From Epiperipatus broadwayi (lineage: Eukaryota > Onychophora > Udeonychophora > Euonychophora > Peripatidae): DNA of 64,000 bases. Position 1 is the stretch's first letter. Each line of letters begins with the position of its first letter. The DNA lies in contig JAQFVV010012477.1 of assembly GCA_028023455.1 (NCBI GenBank), positions 2,690,650-2,754,649 of the forward strand, written 5' to 3'. A program made the position numbers and the translations under genes. Shown in pieces: positions 13,471 through 24,410 of this stretch. The notes beneath the pieces are model-generated. The model was not told the DNA's origin, searched no databases, and worked only from the letters and a program-made list of their open reading frames with translations.

Positions 13471-15727
13471 ATGAATGAATCTTCAACCAAAATGGATGCC
13501 ATTGAAAAATCTAGAAAATCAAAAAGTTCACAGAAAAAGCAAGGTGAGAAAGCAAATTTACTTTCTTTTGTCAATGAAAGAGTTAGTGCTGATGAAGATA
13601 AATCTGTAATGAATGCAAATACAAAAGTTCATCAATTTTCTTCTAAAAATAAAGCCACCAATTATAGCGTTATTAAATTAGATAACGTTAATAACGTTGA
13701 TAATATCAAAAGGCCTGAGACAACATCAGTAAAAAACAAAAAATCAACTTTTAGTACTAAAAATTTAAGCCAAATTGATTACAAACTAAATAAACTTTTT
13801 GCAAAGAGTAATTTAATTTATATTGAAGACTTTTCTAATGATTATGAAAATGTTGAAGAAATTATTAAATCAGAAGATTTTACAGAAATTTAAAAAAAAA
13901 TAGTGTTTCTAATATTATGAGCTCTAAAAAATTTTTTTCCAGAATAATACCAAAAAACCTATCTTTAACTTTAATACTTCTGAGGAGGAAGCCTATACTG
14001 AAAAAACTGTTCTAGATGAGGCTAGTTCATCAAAATATTGTATGCAAAAGTTGCAAACTGTTAAACCTAGTTTGAATTCAGAAAACAACAATCAATTAAA
14101 TCAAGATTTGTTTAACATGCTTAATGATGAGGCAGCAGACCATGCTGATAATATGATTACTGAAGATTACTTATCCATTATGAACCTAGATATTTTTGAA
14201 ACTAACAATATAATTTCAGATTTTAACAAACCATTTCTAACAGTTGTTGAGTTCTTTTCTAAATTACTACAATAAAAAAACTCTCATTCTAGCAGTGACA
14301 ACAGGCATAAAAAGTTATTTATGTCACTGACAGATAATTTCTGTAAAGAAGTTACATCTAACGGATTGTGGATCTACATATGCAAATTATTCAATCACTC
14401 CAACAATAGATATATGATAACTGAATGCAAGGATGTCTGGCAGAAATTTTTTTTACAGGAGTCACTTAGGTTTTTGGATGACAAGGTTGAGATTACAATG
14501 GACATGGATAGATCTGTTATACTGTATGGCCACATCCGATACTGTTATATAAATTTTGATCATTCAGATTTACAAAAACTGTTAAAGCCATATAGAACAG
14601 TAGAAAATTTCAAATATATTTTGTAAAAGCAAGCAAATTTGCCACTTCTGACTAATTCAGCTTTATTTATGTTATCTTTGGCAAAAGGCACTACACCAAC
14701 AACAATACATACAATTCACTGTGCTGCATCTGCTCCCCTTATTGTTTCATTTTGGGGCATACTACCATAGTGTTTTCTCTGCCGATAGCAGACCCACTTG
14801 ATTAAGAATTGTCTAAATAGGATTTGCAATTGGTGCAAGACGAGGAAAACTAAATGTCACCATTCTCTTAGTGAAACATCTCTTCACAAAAAAACTTTCA
14901 CACTGTCCATTGAAGAACCTCCACAGTTTAAATCAGATGATTTACTTGTATATAATCACTCCAACCTTAACAAGATTCCCACAACACAGATGCTGAAACC
15001 TATCCAACTGCAATCATCAAAACACCTGTTGTCAGTCCATCCAGAATTGATCAAAGCACCCTCAACAATAATTCAAGATCTGGCCAAATCATCTGAAACA
15101 CCCAAAATGCTAATTCATGATTTGGACATTCCTGACTCCAGACTTCTTACATATGGAATGCATTCAGATTCAACATTAACAGAAGAATCATCTGTGCTGC
15201 ATATTAAATTAAAAAGGAAAGCTTCCAATGGGCATAAAAAACAAAATTCACCCTATCTTTACTCCTTTCCAAAGATAACTCTGATTTAGGCGAAAGCTCT
15301 TCAGAAAATGAAATGATTCTCTCCAAGAGTAAAGAAAAAAAGTTAAAATCAAGCAACCAAGATTTCATTTTAGATGTCACTCATACCTCAAACTCTCAAT
15401 GCAATAGCAATGGAAATCTGCAACAATTAGACATACAGACACTCAATTATGAAAGATTAAACATTAATTCGTGAGGCAGATAGAGCATCTGTTCCAGGTT
15501 TGCAACATGATATGTTAAATGAGACCAGCCTTGATGTGGTGATTAGCATCAGAATGAACATTAACCCAAATTGACAGAGAAACAGAAAATGATAGATATC
15601 ACCAAGACAATACTGTAGAGTCTATTTGCTGATAATTTCATAAGAAAATGTACAGATCTTTGAGAAAACTGAATTTTAAAGTCCAAAGTTATTCTAATAA
15701 CATCAACCTACTAGGAGTGATCAAGTG
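13471..15727 (+). pseudogene. Unidentified broken coding sequence, about 2.2 kb, intronless
   Basis: A 140-codon open frame starts at the ATG at 13471 in a reasonable context. After a frame change in the A run near 13892, coherent coding text continues in one frame from about 13965 to 15289, interrupted by stops at about 14273, 14624, 14771 and 14790. It then goes on through further frame changes to about 15727. The reconstructed parent would be roughly 700-750 aa, rich in Ser, Asn and Lys, with a hydrophobic, aromatic-rich middle around 14320-14620 (SNGLWIYICK, then DVWQKFF). A cluster CNWC, then KTRKTKC lies at about 14827-14860. I do not recognise the family. The base composition is richer in GC and clearly protein-like compared with the flanks. 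It is either a decayed retrocopy of a cellular gene or part of an unknown element; no poly(A) tail or target duplication was found. Confidence 0.55.
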
Positions 15728-17389
15728 AAAAAATGATACATCAAAGTATCTAGCTGATCTCCAAATTGATGTGATATAAATTATAATATATGTCTTAACC
15801 TGAGTAATTTTCATTTTTTTGTAGTTTTGGTTTTTCAAAATGTTATCAATTATGAATTCTGAATGCTATAAATCATCTTTGAGGTTGCATGAGATTTCTA
15901 CTAAAAACAAATCATATCATGAATATATCAACCAAAATAGAATGGTCAAAAGTGATTCAGATTTTTTGTTTTGTTAGTATATATATCAACAGTTGCTTTC
16001 AAGACCTTAAAATTGATCTCCAATTGCCATTCATATTTAAATTAATCTCCAATTGCCATTCATATTTAAATTATGGAATAATAGACCATCCGGATTTATA
16101 ACATTGGTTTATTACCAACATTATATTAATGTATGAAATAAATCAGCAGTCAATTTAATTTAATGTCAGTTTGTTATCTTGGACATTTGTATTATACAAT
16201 ATATATTAATAGTTAAGTTGCAGTCAATTTTGATCTGTCAGTTGGACTTCTACAAAAGACTTCGAAATCAACAGTTGTGGTGTAGAACTTTTCAGAGCAG
16301 TTTTAATATCTCGGTTACCATAGATGTATCAACATACACTTGGCAGAACCATGTGTTAAAAACTGAATAACACATTATGTAAGAATGGATGTGTAAATAT
16401 TCAAACCAAGTCAATAAAACTATTGATAAATAAAAATATGGTTGCACATTTTACATAATCCTGCTGTCACATTTGTTGAAAGGATGTGCTTAATGACATG
16501 AAAATCTTATTATGCAAAGGCCAGTACTAACTATTACAACAAAAGTCAGTAGAAATTTTAAAATGTAGATAAAAAGCATAAATTGAAAAAAATAATGAAG
16601 AAAAACAGAAAATTGGTATAGAAAACTGTATAGAATAAAATACATCCAAGGCTTTATTACACCTAATATTCAAGATTATGACTGATACCACTAAACAACA
16701 AGTATTAAAAATATTCTCTAAGCCAGCATAAAACTTGATGATTACTGTCGTATGCCAGTAAGGAAACATTTTAAAATATTTATATATAAAAATTATCATA
16801 AATTCGTAACTAAAGCAGACATTTAAAAAACAACTCTAAAACAGAACTCATGGTTTCACTGCAGCAAACAGACTTCCTAAATGTAAAAAACTACAAAGTT
16901 ATTTGTTGTTATTTTGTAGTTCTTTACAATTGAGAGATTTGCTTGTAACAGTTAAACCATTAGATCTTCCTTTGAAACAGTGAACAGTGGACTTATTAAT
17001 GATACTTTATTTTAATATGCAGTATTAGTATAATTAATTTCAATCATATCCGAAACTTTTAAAAGAACAATGAAATGACAAGACCATATCGATAAAAATA
17101 AAATATACATTGCTTGGCTTTTTAATAAAATTATTATTACAAATGAAAAAAGGAAAAAGCGTCATTTCGGAAATTGTAATACGTTTCTACCACAGCTGTA
17201 TTGTTTTGTGTTTAATACAATAAATTAGTGATAATCTTGTTTCAGTCATCACTGGCGTTTAATATCTAGCAGTGAAAAAAAAAACAATTTAAATATAATT
17301 TACACAATAATTCAAAAAGCCTTAGTAATAAAGTTTGTTCACAGTTATTAGTGGTATAAAACTTAAAAATATAAAAGAGTTCAGATCAT
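15728..17389. other. AT-rich interval without a supported gene
   Basis: It includes one exact tandem duplication at 16017-16076. Frames at 15889, 16179 and 16527 are short and unrecognised. Confidence 0.5.
16017..16076. repeat. Two-copy 30-bp tandem repeat
   Basis: The unit TCTCCAATTGCCATTCATAT plus TTAAATTA occurs twice in a row. It looks like a simple local duplication. Confidence 0.9.
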
Positions 17390-18150
17390 TTAACCTTTTA
17401 ACCACTAATTATATTATTGGTTGTGTCAGCTAAAAATCAAAGCTTTTAATTGGCCAGCTCACAAACTGAAGACAAGTCAATTGTCAAAATATTTTCACCT
17501 TTAATATCATATTGACTTTATATTTGTTTATAAAAAATATATTAATACATTTTCAGGTTATAAAAGTGAACGAAAGTTCTTTCAAAAATAAATTGCTATT
17601 TATTTATTATAAAATATTCAATTTCGGCAAAATAAAAGCCAACATATAAACAAAGAGTTCGTGACGTAAATGATTTTTATGTTATAGAAAACTAAATATT
17701 TCTTTTTGCTAAATCTTAAATATTTTTACTAAAATCTTCAATATTTTTCGAAAATAATTTTGTTTTTTTAGTATATTTGTATTTAAAAATTATTTTAATA
17801 CTCAAATTATACTTTGGAATACTTTAAACCATATTCAAAATGAAAATCTCAGCATTTTTTTTTATTTTCTTTGATTAGGCGGTTTCTTTGTTCTTTCCAG
17901 CCAATCAGAATGTCTTTGTCAGCTGAGAGCCAGCTGAGAGCCAATCACCAATAAGTTTCTTTCTTTGTTTAGCTTTAAACATGGTTTTTTTGACTTTTTA
18001 CTTGTAAAATAATTTGGAAGAGGGCACCATCTTACAGAACTTTTAAAAACCTAATCAATAACTGTCAAACGAATCTCCTACCGCTAAAAATAACAGAATT
18101 AGAGTGACGTCAACTGCTTACGAGAGTCCTCGTAAGAGGCGGGAAAAGGG
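17390..18150. promoter_or_regulatory. Cluster of promoter-like motifs
   Basis: The block contains a TTATAAAAG TATA-like motif at about 17557, TGACGTAA at about 17662, two CCAATC boxes at 17901 and 17941 separated by a duplicated AGCTGAGAGCC, a perfect palindromic CRE TGACGTCA at 18105-18112, and GGCGGGAAAA (E2F-like) at 18138-18147. A perfect 8-bp-stem hairpin CTTACGAG-agtc-CTCGTAAG lies at 18117-18136. A related stretch occurs at 44840-45600, also with two CCAAT boxes, so part of this may be a dispersed repeat or LTR rather than a host promoter. It lies downstream of the minus-strand GPCR, so it is not that gene's promoter. Motif identity is seen; function is inferred. Confidence 0.35.
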
Positions 18151-18286
18151 TTAAATCGCAAAAAATACAGGCTTTTTTTTAATGTTTTTTGTCTAAAGTT
18201 TAAGCAGGCATTATCTTAGCAAAAAAAAAAATTTTTTTTCTAATTATATCGATCAATCAGGTGATTTTAATTCATTCATTGCATTT

Positions 18287-19315
18287 TTAATGATAAGCTG
18301 CCTCATGTTGAGCTAGAAAAACGATAATCTTTCGAAATTTTTTGTGAGTGCAAAAGTAAATGTAAAAGGAAAGGCAAAAATTACTGTATTCAGTCATAAT
18401 GCAGATGGTAGTCATATGTTGAATGAAAAATAATAAAGAAATTTTTGCACAATATAATCTTATGAAAACAATAGATACTATAGTCAAAATAAACACACTA
18501 CCACTAAAAAGAAGTGAAATTATCATACCATTTAATAAAATGAACATGGACTTAAATTCTTTTAAATTTAATGATTCCTTACATAATTTTTTGCTTTTTA
18601 CTTGATAATATTTAATCATTACACAAACATTTAAAATAAAAGCTGTCAATAAAGGAACAGCATACAGAATTAAAAGATGGCATAATAACATTGACATGTA
18701 TAAGTAAGAAAGTAAAAATTTAGAATCCATTCTCCATAATGTTATACGTTGATTTTTATAGCACACATCATAAAGTACATTAAGATCTTTTAAATAGATA
18801 CTAAAAAAAATTGGGGAAAATATTGTAGCAATCTTGATTAGTTTAATTTTTTTTGATGAGACCCATGTTTTATAGTCGTGTGGTCGATATATTCCGATAA
18901 ATTTATAAATTGTGATCCGAAGTATAACAATTATGCTACAACTTGCTAAACCATATTCCATTGAAAATATTATTTTACTATTATAAATTAACAGCCATGG
19001 ATGAAATTTCATAATATCGGCCATGTGGAAGAAAAAAGGTATGTGGGAATTTATAATTACAAAATTTAATACAGAAACGAGAATAAACATCTTTTTCATA
19101 TGAATATCAAAATTAATTTTTCTAAATACAATAATATTTAAAATGTTACCAATAAAACCAAAGCCCCACAGAACTGGCCAAATTTTGATTACTATTAACT
19201 GATATGTTGAACGAAAGAAAAGATGATCATTATATATGGTTGTAGAATTTAAAATTTTAAAGATACTACAATTAATTTCGGTAGTATAATTAATACTATA
19301 AGAATCATGATCCAT
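18287..19315 (-). CDS. Class A (rhodopsin-like) G protein-coupled receptor, orphan, single exon
   Basis: The 342-residue protein has seven hydrophobic segments of the class A type and is probably a plasma-membrane receptor for a small peptide. Three N-glycosylation sequons (N9, N15, N23) precede TM1 (about 41-63), which carries G56-N57 (N1.50) in a GFIGNILNIIVF block like FMRFamide-type peptide receptors. TM5 keeps P221. TM7 has NFCLSFYIY (312-320) in place of NPxxY, followed by KKFRK of helix 8. Odd points: the DRY motif reads YKF at 137-139 before IGIYRP, the usual TM2 Asp appears to be N84, and the TM3-start cysteine is missing although C185 is present in loop 2. It is uninterrupted by stops. 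The ATG has a good context (AAAACATGG) and a TTATAATAAAA motif lies about 35-45 bp upstream. It could be an active divergent receptor or a recent intronless copy losing G-protein coupling. The FMRFamide-receptor likeness is tentative. Confidence 0.85.
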   Translation of the reverse strand: MDHDSYSINYTTEINCSIFKILNSTTIYNDHLFFRSTYQLIVIKIWPVLWGFGFIGNILNIIVFRKINFDIHMKKMFILVSVLNFVIINSHIPFFFHMADIMKFHPWLLIYNSKIIFSMEYGLASCSIIVILRITIYKFIGIYRPHDYKTWVSSKKIKLIKIATIFSPIFFSIYLKDLNVLYDVCYKNQRITLWRMDSKFLLSYLYMSMLLCHLLILYAVPLLTAFILNVCVMIKYYQVKSKKLCKESLNLKEFKSMFILLNGMIISLLFSGSVFILTIVSIVFIRLYCAKISLLFFIQHMTTICIMTEYSNFCLSFYIYFCTHKKFRKIIVFLAQHEAAYH

Positions 19316-19599
19316 GTTTTCTTTATTTAATACAGATTTTATTATAAATGACAGTAGTATATTTGTTTGTTTGTATCTTCAATTTTCAAAACACCTCAGT
19401 AACAAAATATTTAATCAATAAATAATAGTAGAATGAAATATCATATTTTATATGTAAAAACTTAAGCTTATTTATTAATAACATTGATTTACTTTTTTAT
19501 TTTTTCAAAGTTTTTATTTTATTATTTCTGAATTAAATAGTAACTTTTTATTTATTTCTTATTTTGTAGGCAAGAAAAAGATAGTTCCCATGTGTGTAA
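19316..19599. other. 5' flank of the GPCR
   Basis: AT-rich. The only promoter-like item is the TTATAATAAAA motif on the minus strand near 19335-19350; no upstream exon could be identified. Confidence 0.4.
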
Positions 19600-20085
19600 C
19601 ACACACACACACATATATATATATAATATACAAATCAATATATATATATATCAAAATACAGTAAAATTTACATAAATTATATTATATTAAATTAAATTAT
19701 ATTTGATCATAATAAATCTTGTCAATATGGATTTAAATTTGATTATACAAATATGAAAATTTTTCAAATTGAAGGTTGTCATAATAAATGTAAAATAAAA
19801 GAGGCTATGTTGATTTGAAGAAATCGTCAAATGTTAATGAATCGACAGTCATCAAATGTTAAAAAACAGAATTGTGGGAAATCTGAATTGAACTATGGGT
19901 ATTGTTAAAGGTTGTCTCATTTTGATTATTTAATGTTATATAGTTGATAAAGATTACAAAATGTATAGTCGAAAGTACTTCTAAAAATAATATAATTTAT
20001 GTAAATTTTACTGTATTTTGATATATATATATATTGATTTGTATATTACATATATTGTGGAATGAATACAGACATCAAACTTAAT
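19600..20085 (+). mobile_element. PLE 3' fragment flanked by inverted repeats
   Basis: Between about 19700 and 19820 the plus strand codes for text such as YGFKFDYTNMKIFQIEG, then KIKEAM, which aligns with the end of the PLE protein at 22114-22959 (YGFNFNYNNVKILQIEK, then KIKEAM). It lacks everything upstream. The 3' UTR has GATAAAGATTACAAAATG, then TAGTCGAAAG at about 19940-19975, like the UTR motif of the other PLE copies. Inverted repeats of about 65 bp (19619-19685 and 19985-20055, including AGTAAAATTTACATAAATTA) flank it. It is a dead, 5'-truncated copy. Confidence 0.7.
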
Positions 20086-20107
20086 TTATTATTATATATA
20101 TATATGT

Positions 20108-21872
20108 AACCGGGTGGGGTAGTAGATTGAATAGGAAACATAATATAATCTATAGCATGAAGTTTATTCTTCAATAAAAATAGAAATTGTGAAAAGCAAA
20201 ATTATATAACTTAATTACTTATATATAGAAAAATATGATACAATTATTTTTATTATTTATTATAAATTCGAACTACTCCAACTGCAATTTAATTATTGCA
20301 CCACACCAATCCCTTAGGCAGAGAAGCATAATACCCAGAGGGTACCTATGACCAAGCCAATATATAAAATACATAACTATGACTACATTTCAAGACCATA
20401 GATCTTCTCAACTGTCAAATTTAATATCTACTATTCAAAGCATTTTTTTGTTTCGAAGTATAACTTTAGGTACCAGTTAATTACAAAAGGTAACTAACGT
20501 ATTCTGAATGATGGCAAACTAATTCAGTACCTAAGAAATTCCAACTAGCTCAATCAAAAGAATGATATAATAAACTGCTCACATAGCTTCTCTGCTAAAT
20601 TGTTTTTTAGTAGTATAATTAAGAAAAGTACCAACAAATACTAATTTCTAAAATAATTTATTTTAAATATTTAAAATTAACTGAGAACTAATTTATGACT
20701 TCAACAATTCTTTTCCTGAATAAAATAATAATACATAATAGCAAATATCCTCACATATTATAATAATTATAAACATTAAATAAACATAAGTATCAAAATA
20801 TATAGTGCACACGCACTTTATCATATGAGCTGTTGGTTTATATGATTTTCAAAGTTCTAATGCTATCAACCTGCATATACATAGTTCATTTATGCTAGTT
20901 ACAGAGTTCATTTATTAAACTGACTCTGGGATGCTTTAAAGATTGCAATGGCTACATTAATTAATATCAGGAATTGAAATAAGAAAATGTTATTACCTAT
21001 AAAATTTTTGAATGTGGTGGCTTCAAATTATTTACTGCTGCATGTGTTTTTTATCAACCAGTTGGATTTTAGGTTTCTGTTGTGATCCTGGGATACTCCT
21101 ATTTAGGCAGTTAGACATTCCTGGTGGCTTAGAATTATTAGATGGGCATTACTTCTATCGGGCAGATTGTTGATGTTCTATCAGACTGAGGCTGGAATCT
21201 GGCCGCATATTCTGACATTCAGCTTAACACTGCATTGTCCTTAAAAACTACATATGACAGATGACTGGATCTAAATGCATGAAAGACTTGGGATATGTGA
21301 ATGACCTTATTGTTATCCTTTTTAATTAGTTTTTAAATTCATCCACTGCTTTGATTAAATTCTTTTGAAAATATGCCTTTTAATTAATCCTGTTGTTTAT
21401 GGATTTTAATTAGTATCCATTGCTAATCCTGTTTTTATATAGCTTATGAATATATTAAATCTTTGAGGGAAATTTTTACTTATAAACTTTCATTTATTTA
21501 TAATATTTAACTTTCATATTTTATTTTGTAACACACACACATTTCACTATTTCTTTATGTTTACAATCAACTTGTTATTTACACACACATATATTTTATT
21601 TTAACTAAATGGAAAGAGATATTTTTTTTAGTTCTTAAGATTTCCTTTTTTTTAGTTTAATACATTTCAATTTTCTCCCCCTTCTAATTACTCTTTAATT
21701 TGTAAAACATTATGAATTGACTTTTAGTAAACTGTTTTAAACTAATAATAAAAAACTTTTTAAACTTTTATAGATTTCTTCTTTTTTCAAATGGGATATT
21801 CTAATTTCAAAAAATTTCTGTTATTTAAATATACGATTTTATTTTAATCATTGCAAACAACAATTTTATATG
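20108..21872 (-). repeat. LTR copy C of the Gypsy-type family, inserted between PLE ends
   Basis: Read on the minus strand it ends CCCCACCCGGTTACA, comparable to the CATTCGGTTCA end of copy A. Shared blocks include CCTTAGGCAGAGAAGC at about 20310, GATTGCAATGGCTACATTAA at about 20940, AACTAAATGGAAAGAGAT at about 21605 and the CTCCCCCTTCTAATTACTCT block at about 21675. The start is less certain because the last 20 bp near 21872 diverge. No internal gag or pol is attached, so it is probably a solo LTR. It lies between two convergent PLE 3' ends and must have inserted after them or with a rearrangement. Confidence 0.55.
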
Positions 21873-22113
21873 GTGTGCTATTCATTAGTAGTACAATATA
21901 TATGTAATAATATTATAATTCGATGTCTGTACTTCTTCAAAGCAATATATGTAATTATGTAATTGAATATTTATAAATACAGAAATCAGATATTTTTTAA
22001 AAATTTTATCCACTTAGTAGGGCTTTTGACTATCCTTATAGTCTTTATCAACTAACACTTTGAAAGGCTAACCTTCCCACAATTCCATGATCTTAACATT
22101 TGCTGCCTGCCTG

Positions 22114-22959
22114 TTAATTGAGTTGTTTGTATTTGTATATTTGCATAGCTTCTTTTATTTTTATTTTGTTATTTTTTTCAATTTGCAATATTTTAACATT
22201 GTTGTAATTGAAGTTAAAACCATAAATACATGAATTATTATGGTCGTGAAAAACAGATACTGAAACATTATTATCTACTTTGTAATTTTGATTCGATTTC
22301 TGAACTCTTTTTAACAACAGCAAGTGCTCTTTAGTTCTTTTTTCCAATGTACATCTTGATTCACCTATATATCCACTACCACACCTACATATCCATTTAT
22401 AAATGATACAATTTTTATTTATAAATGAGGTTTTATCTTTAGAATTATTTATTAATTTGTTTAATGTAGGAGGTGTGTAAAATGCAATATCACATATACC
22501 TTTATAAATCTTCCTTATAAAATTTACTTGATCATTCAAAATGTATGGTATTGATATCCATATTTTTTTATTAGCAGGAGGATCAATATTATTATTAAAA
22601 TTTTTATTCTTATATCTCATATTAAAATCTTTAATAACATTATATATATGATTATAATTGTAACCAACATTTAACAATTCATTCGAATATATTTCAATAT
22701 TTTTGCCTTTATCCGATAAATATTTGCAAAGACTATTATTTCTAAATAAGAAAGACTTCAAACCTGCCATTTTATGTGACATTGGCACTCTTGATTTATA
22801 TGGAATATAACCTCTTTTTACTATTGGTTTAATGGTCATACAGTAATCCAGCATACATTGATTTCTAGTTATTTTAAGATCAAGAAATTGAATGCACATT
22901 AAATGTTCATCTGTTTTTATCCATTTTAAGCCATTTAAATTATTTAATTCTTTGAACAA
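22114..22959 (-). CDS. Open part of PLE protein: RT thumb/connector and GIY-YIG endonuclease
   Basis: This is the longest open piece (281 codons) of the PLE at 21890-24410. The frame runs on upstream through the YVDDVFV catalytic box to a stop near 23055, so the given start (a TTG) is only the first permitted codon, not a real translation start. The N-terminal third is RT thumb-like. The GIY-YIG nuclease domain lies around residues 187-235, with IYKWICRCGSGYIGESRC and a following KRTKEH block, and the tail ends in a KIKEAMQI segment shared with the copy at 19600-20085. PLE proteins of this type nick DNA and copy their RNA at the nick. It is not expected to be active on its own. Confidence 0.7.
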   Translation of the reverse strand: MFKELNNLNGLKWIKTDEHLMCIQFLDLKITRNQCMLDYCMTIKPIVKRGYIPYKSRVPMSHKMAGLKSFLFRNNSLCKYLSDKGKNIEIYSNELLNVGYNYNHIYNVIKDFNMRYKNKNFNNNIDPPANKKIWISIPYILNDQVNFIRKIYKGICDIAFYTPPTLNKLINNSKDKTSFINKNCIIYKWICRCGSGYIGESRCTLEKRTKEHLLLLKRVQKSNQNYKVDNNVSVSVFHDHNNSCIYGFNFNYNNVKILQIEKNNKIKIKEAMQIYKYKQLN

Positions 22960-23383
22960 CTCTTTAATTGTATTTGGTCTGCCACATACAAAAACATCAT
23001 CAACATATTGATAATATACAGTAATGTTTTTTTGATAATGTTCCTTTTTTAGAATATTTTATTCATATGTAGAAATTACAAAATTACATATTTGAGCAAC
23101 AGTAGGTAACCCATTGGCCAGCCATTACTAATTTTATAAAAACCCTTCTTAAAAACTGAATAAATATTTTTGTCAATAAAGCTTAATGTTTCAGTTATAA
23201 ATTTTATTATTTTCATGATAACATTTTTTAAACTTAACGCATTTGAAATAATTTCAATAGACGCTATTCAATCAATTGATCTATACATTTCACTTAAGTC
23301 TAAAGTACATATTATGTCATTAACATCAATCATAACATTACAGATTTTACTAACAAAATCAAATGATGAACATATTGTATATA

Positions 23384-24351
23384 CACCTGGGTCTCATTTT
23401 ATGTGGTAGATAGGTTCCAGGGAAAACCCACATTAAAAAACATCACACAAAAATACACTTAATTTACATTGAAAAATGGGGGATAGATGCTGTAATTTTC
23501 AGATTTCGCATAAAAGCAAAGCACCAAGGAAGAATTACTTTAAAATTCACATTAAAAAAATAAGCAATTCAAGTATGACTAAAAAAAATTTCAAATATTT
23601 GAAAAAAATTAATACAAGACAAACTTTTTTTTTACTTTTTTATTACTACAGTATTTAATTTTATATTTTTCATACATATTTTAATCATTACTGCTAGCAT
23701 TCATTTGTAAACTGGTATGAAATCAGACTCGATGTGATGTAATGTATTGTTGCTTCTCCTTAAAGGAAGTCAAGAATCTCTCAGCAATTATGCCCAGAAA
23801 AACCTGTTAGCCACATTATTCTTATTCATGGTGTGATGTACAACTAGTGCCACTTTTAGTTTGTGCTATAATCATGGTTTTCTGTTTCTATATTAAAAAA
23901 ATGAAATCACAATCAAAACAAAATATTATACATTATCATTAGAAAGATTAATTTCAGTTTATAAAATCTTCGTTTTTTATTTTAAAAATCGAAAAATTAT
24001 TTATTTCTGTTATATATAACAAAGTACGTTTTAAAAGTTTAAATTTTTTGAATATTTATTGTGATATTTTTATATCTAAGTATACATCTACTATTATTAT
24101 TTACTCATTAGTATAAATAGGTTATTTAAATAAATGCTAAAAATCTAAATACTGCTTCAGGCCATATTCACGTTAGCTGCTAATATAACATTATATTTTT
24201 TAAAAAACTATTTCAAGTGAAAATAAGTTATTAATAATTTAAATTTCTTGGTATCTAATAAATATAGTGAAATATGAATATTAAGAAGAAACATGAATTA
24301 CATAACTTCAAAATCGCATTAAAATAATCCACATAAAACGAGACCCAGGTG
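23384..24351. mobile_element. TA-flanked TIR element, family T1 copy 2, inside the PLE RT gene
   Basis: The ends CACCTGGGTCTCATTTTATG and CATAAAACGAGACCCAGGTG are inverted repeats with one mismatch over the first 20 bases, each next to TA. Removing the element plus one TA restores continuous PLE reading text across the junction (the frame ends ...RFATIC and continues SSFDF). The 968-bp body matches copy 1 (7937-10060) without the palindrome. No transposase is encoded, so it is a MITE-like element. Confidence 0.85.
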
Positions 24352-24410
24352 TATAGCAAAACGAAGCATTTTCTCAATTAAATGACACATTTTATAATAA
24401 AATCCCCCCC

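Larger units (their letters stand above)
21890..24410 (-). pseudogene. Penelope-like element: reverse transcriptase plus GIY-YIG endonuclease, broken
   Basis: Read right to left, the protein text begins by about 24405, is interrupted by a TIR element at 23384-24351, and resumes with RT motif A (CTLDLSEMYRSID, about 23270-23310). Then come KKGFYKISNGWPMG with a frame change into GLPTVAQICNF at about 23080-23140, and the catalytic box YYQYVDDVFVCG at about 22980-23015. Stops occur near 23269 (before IASIE) and 23055. The part at 22114-22959 is a long open frame carrying the GIY-YIG endonuclease module: CIIYKWICRCGSGYIGESRC at about 22335-22395, with a downstream basic stretch. This RT-plus-GIY-YIG order is diagnostic of Penelope-like elements. 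The 3' UTR at 22020-22065 has GATAAAGACTATAAGGATAG, then TCAAAA. It is dead because of the stops, the frameshift and the insertion. Confidence 0.85.
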
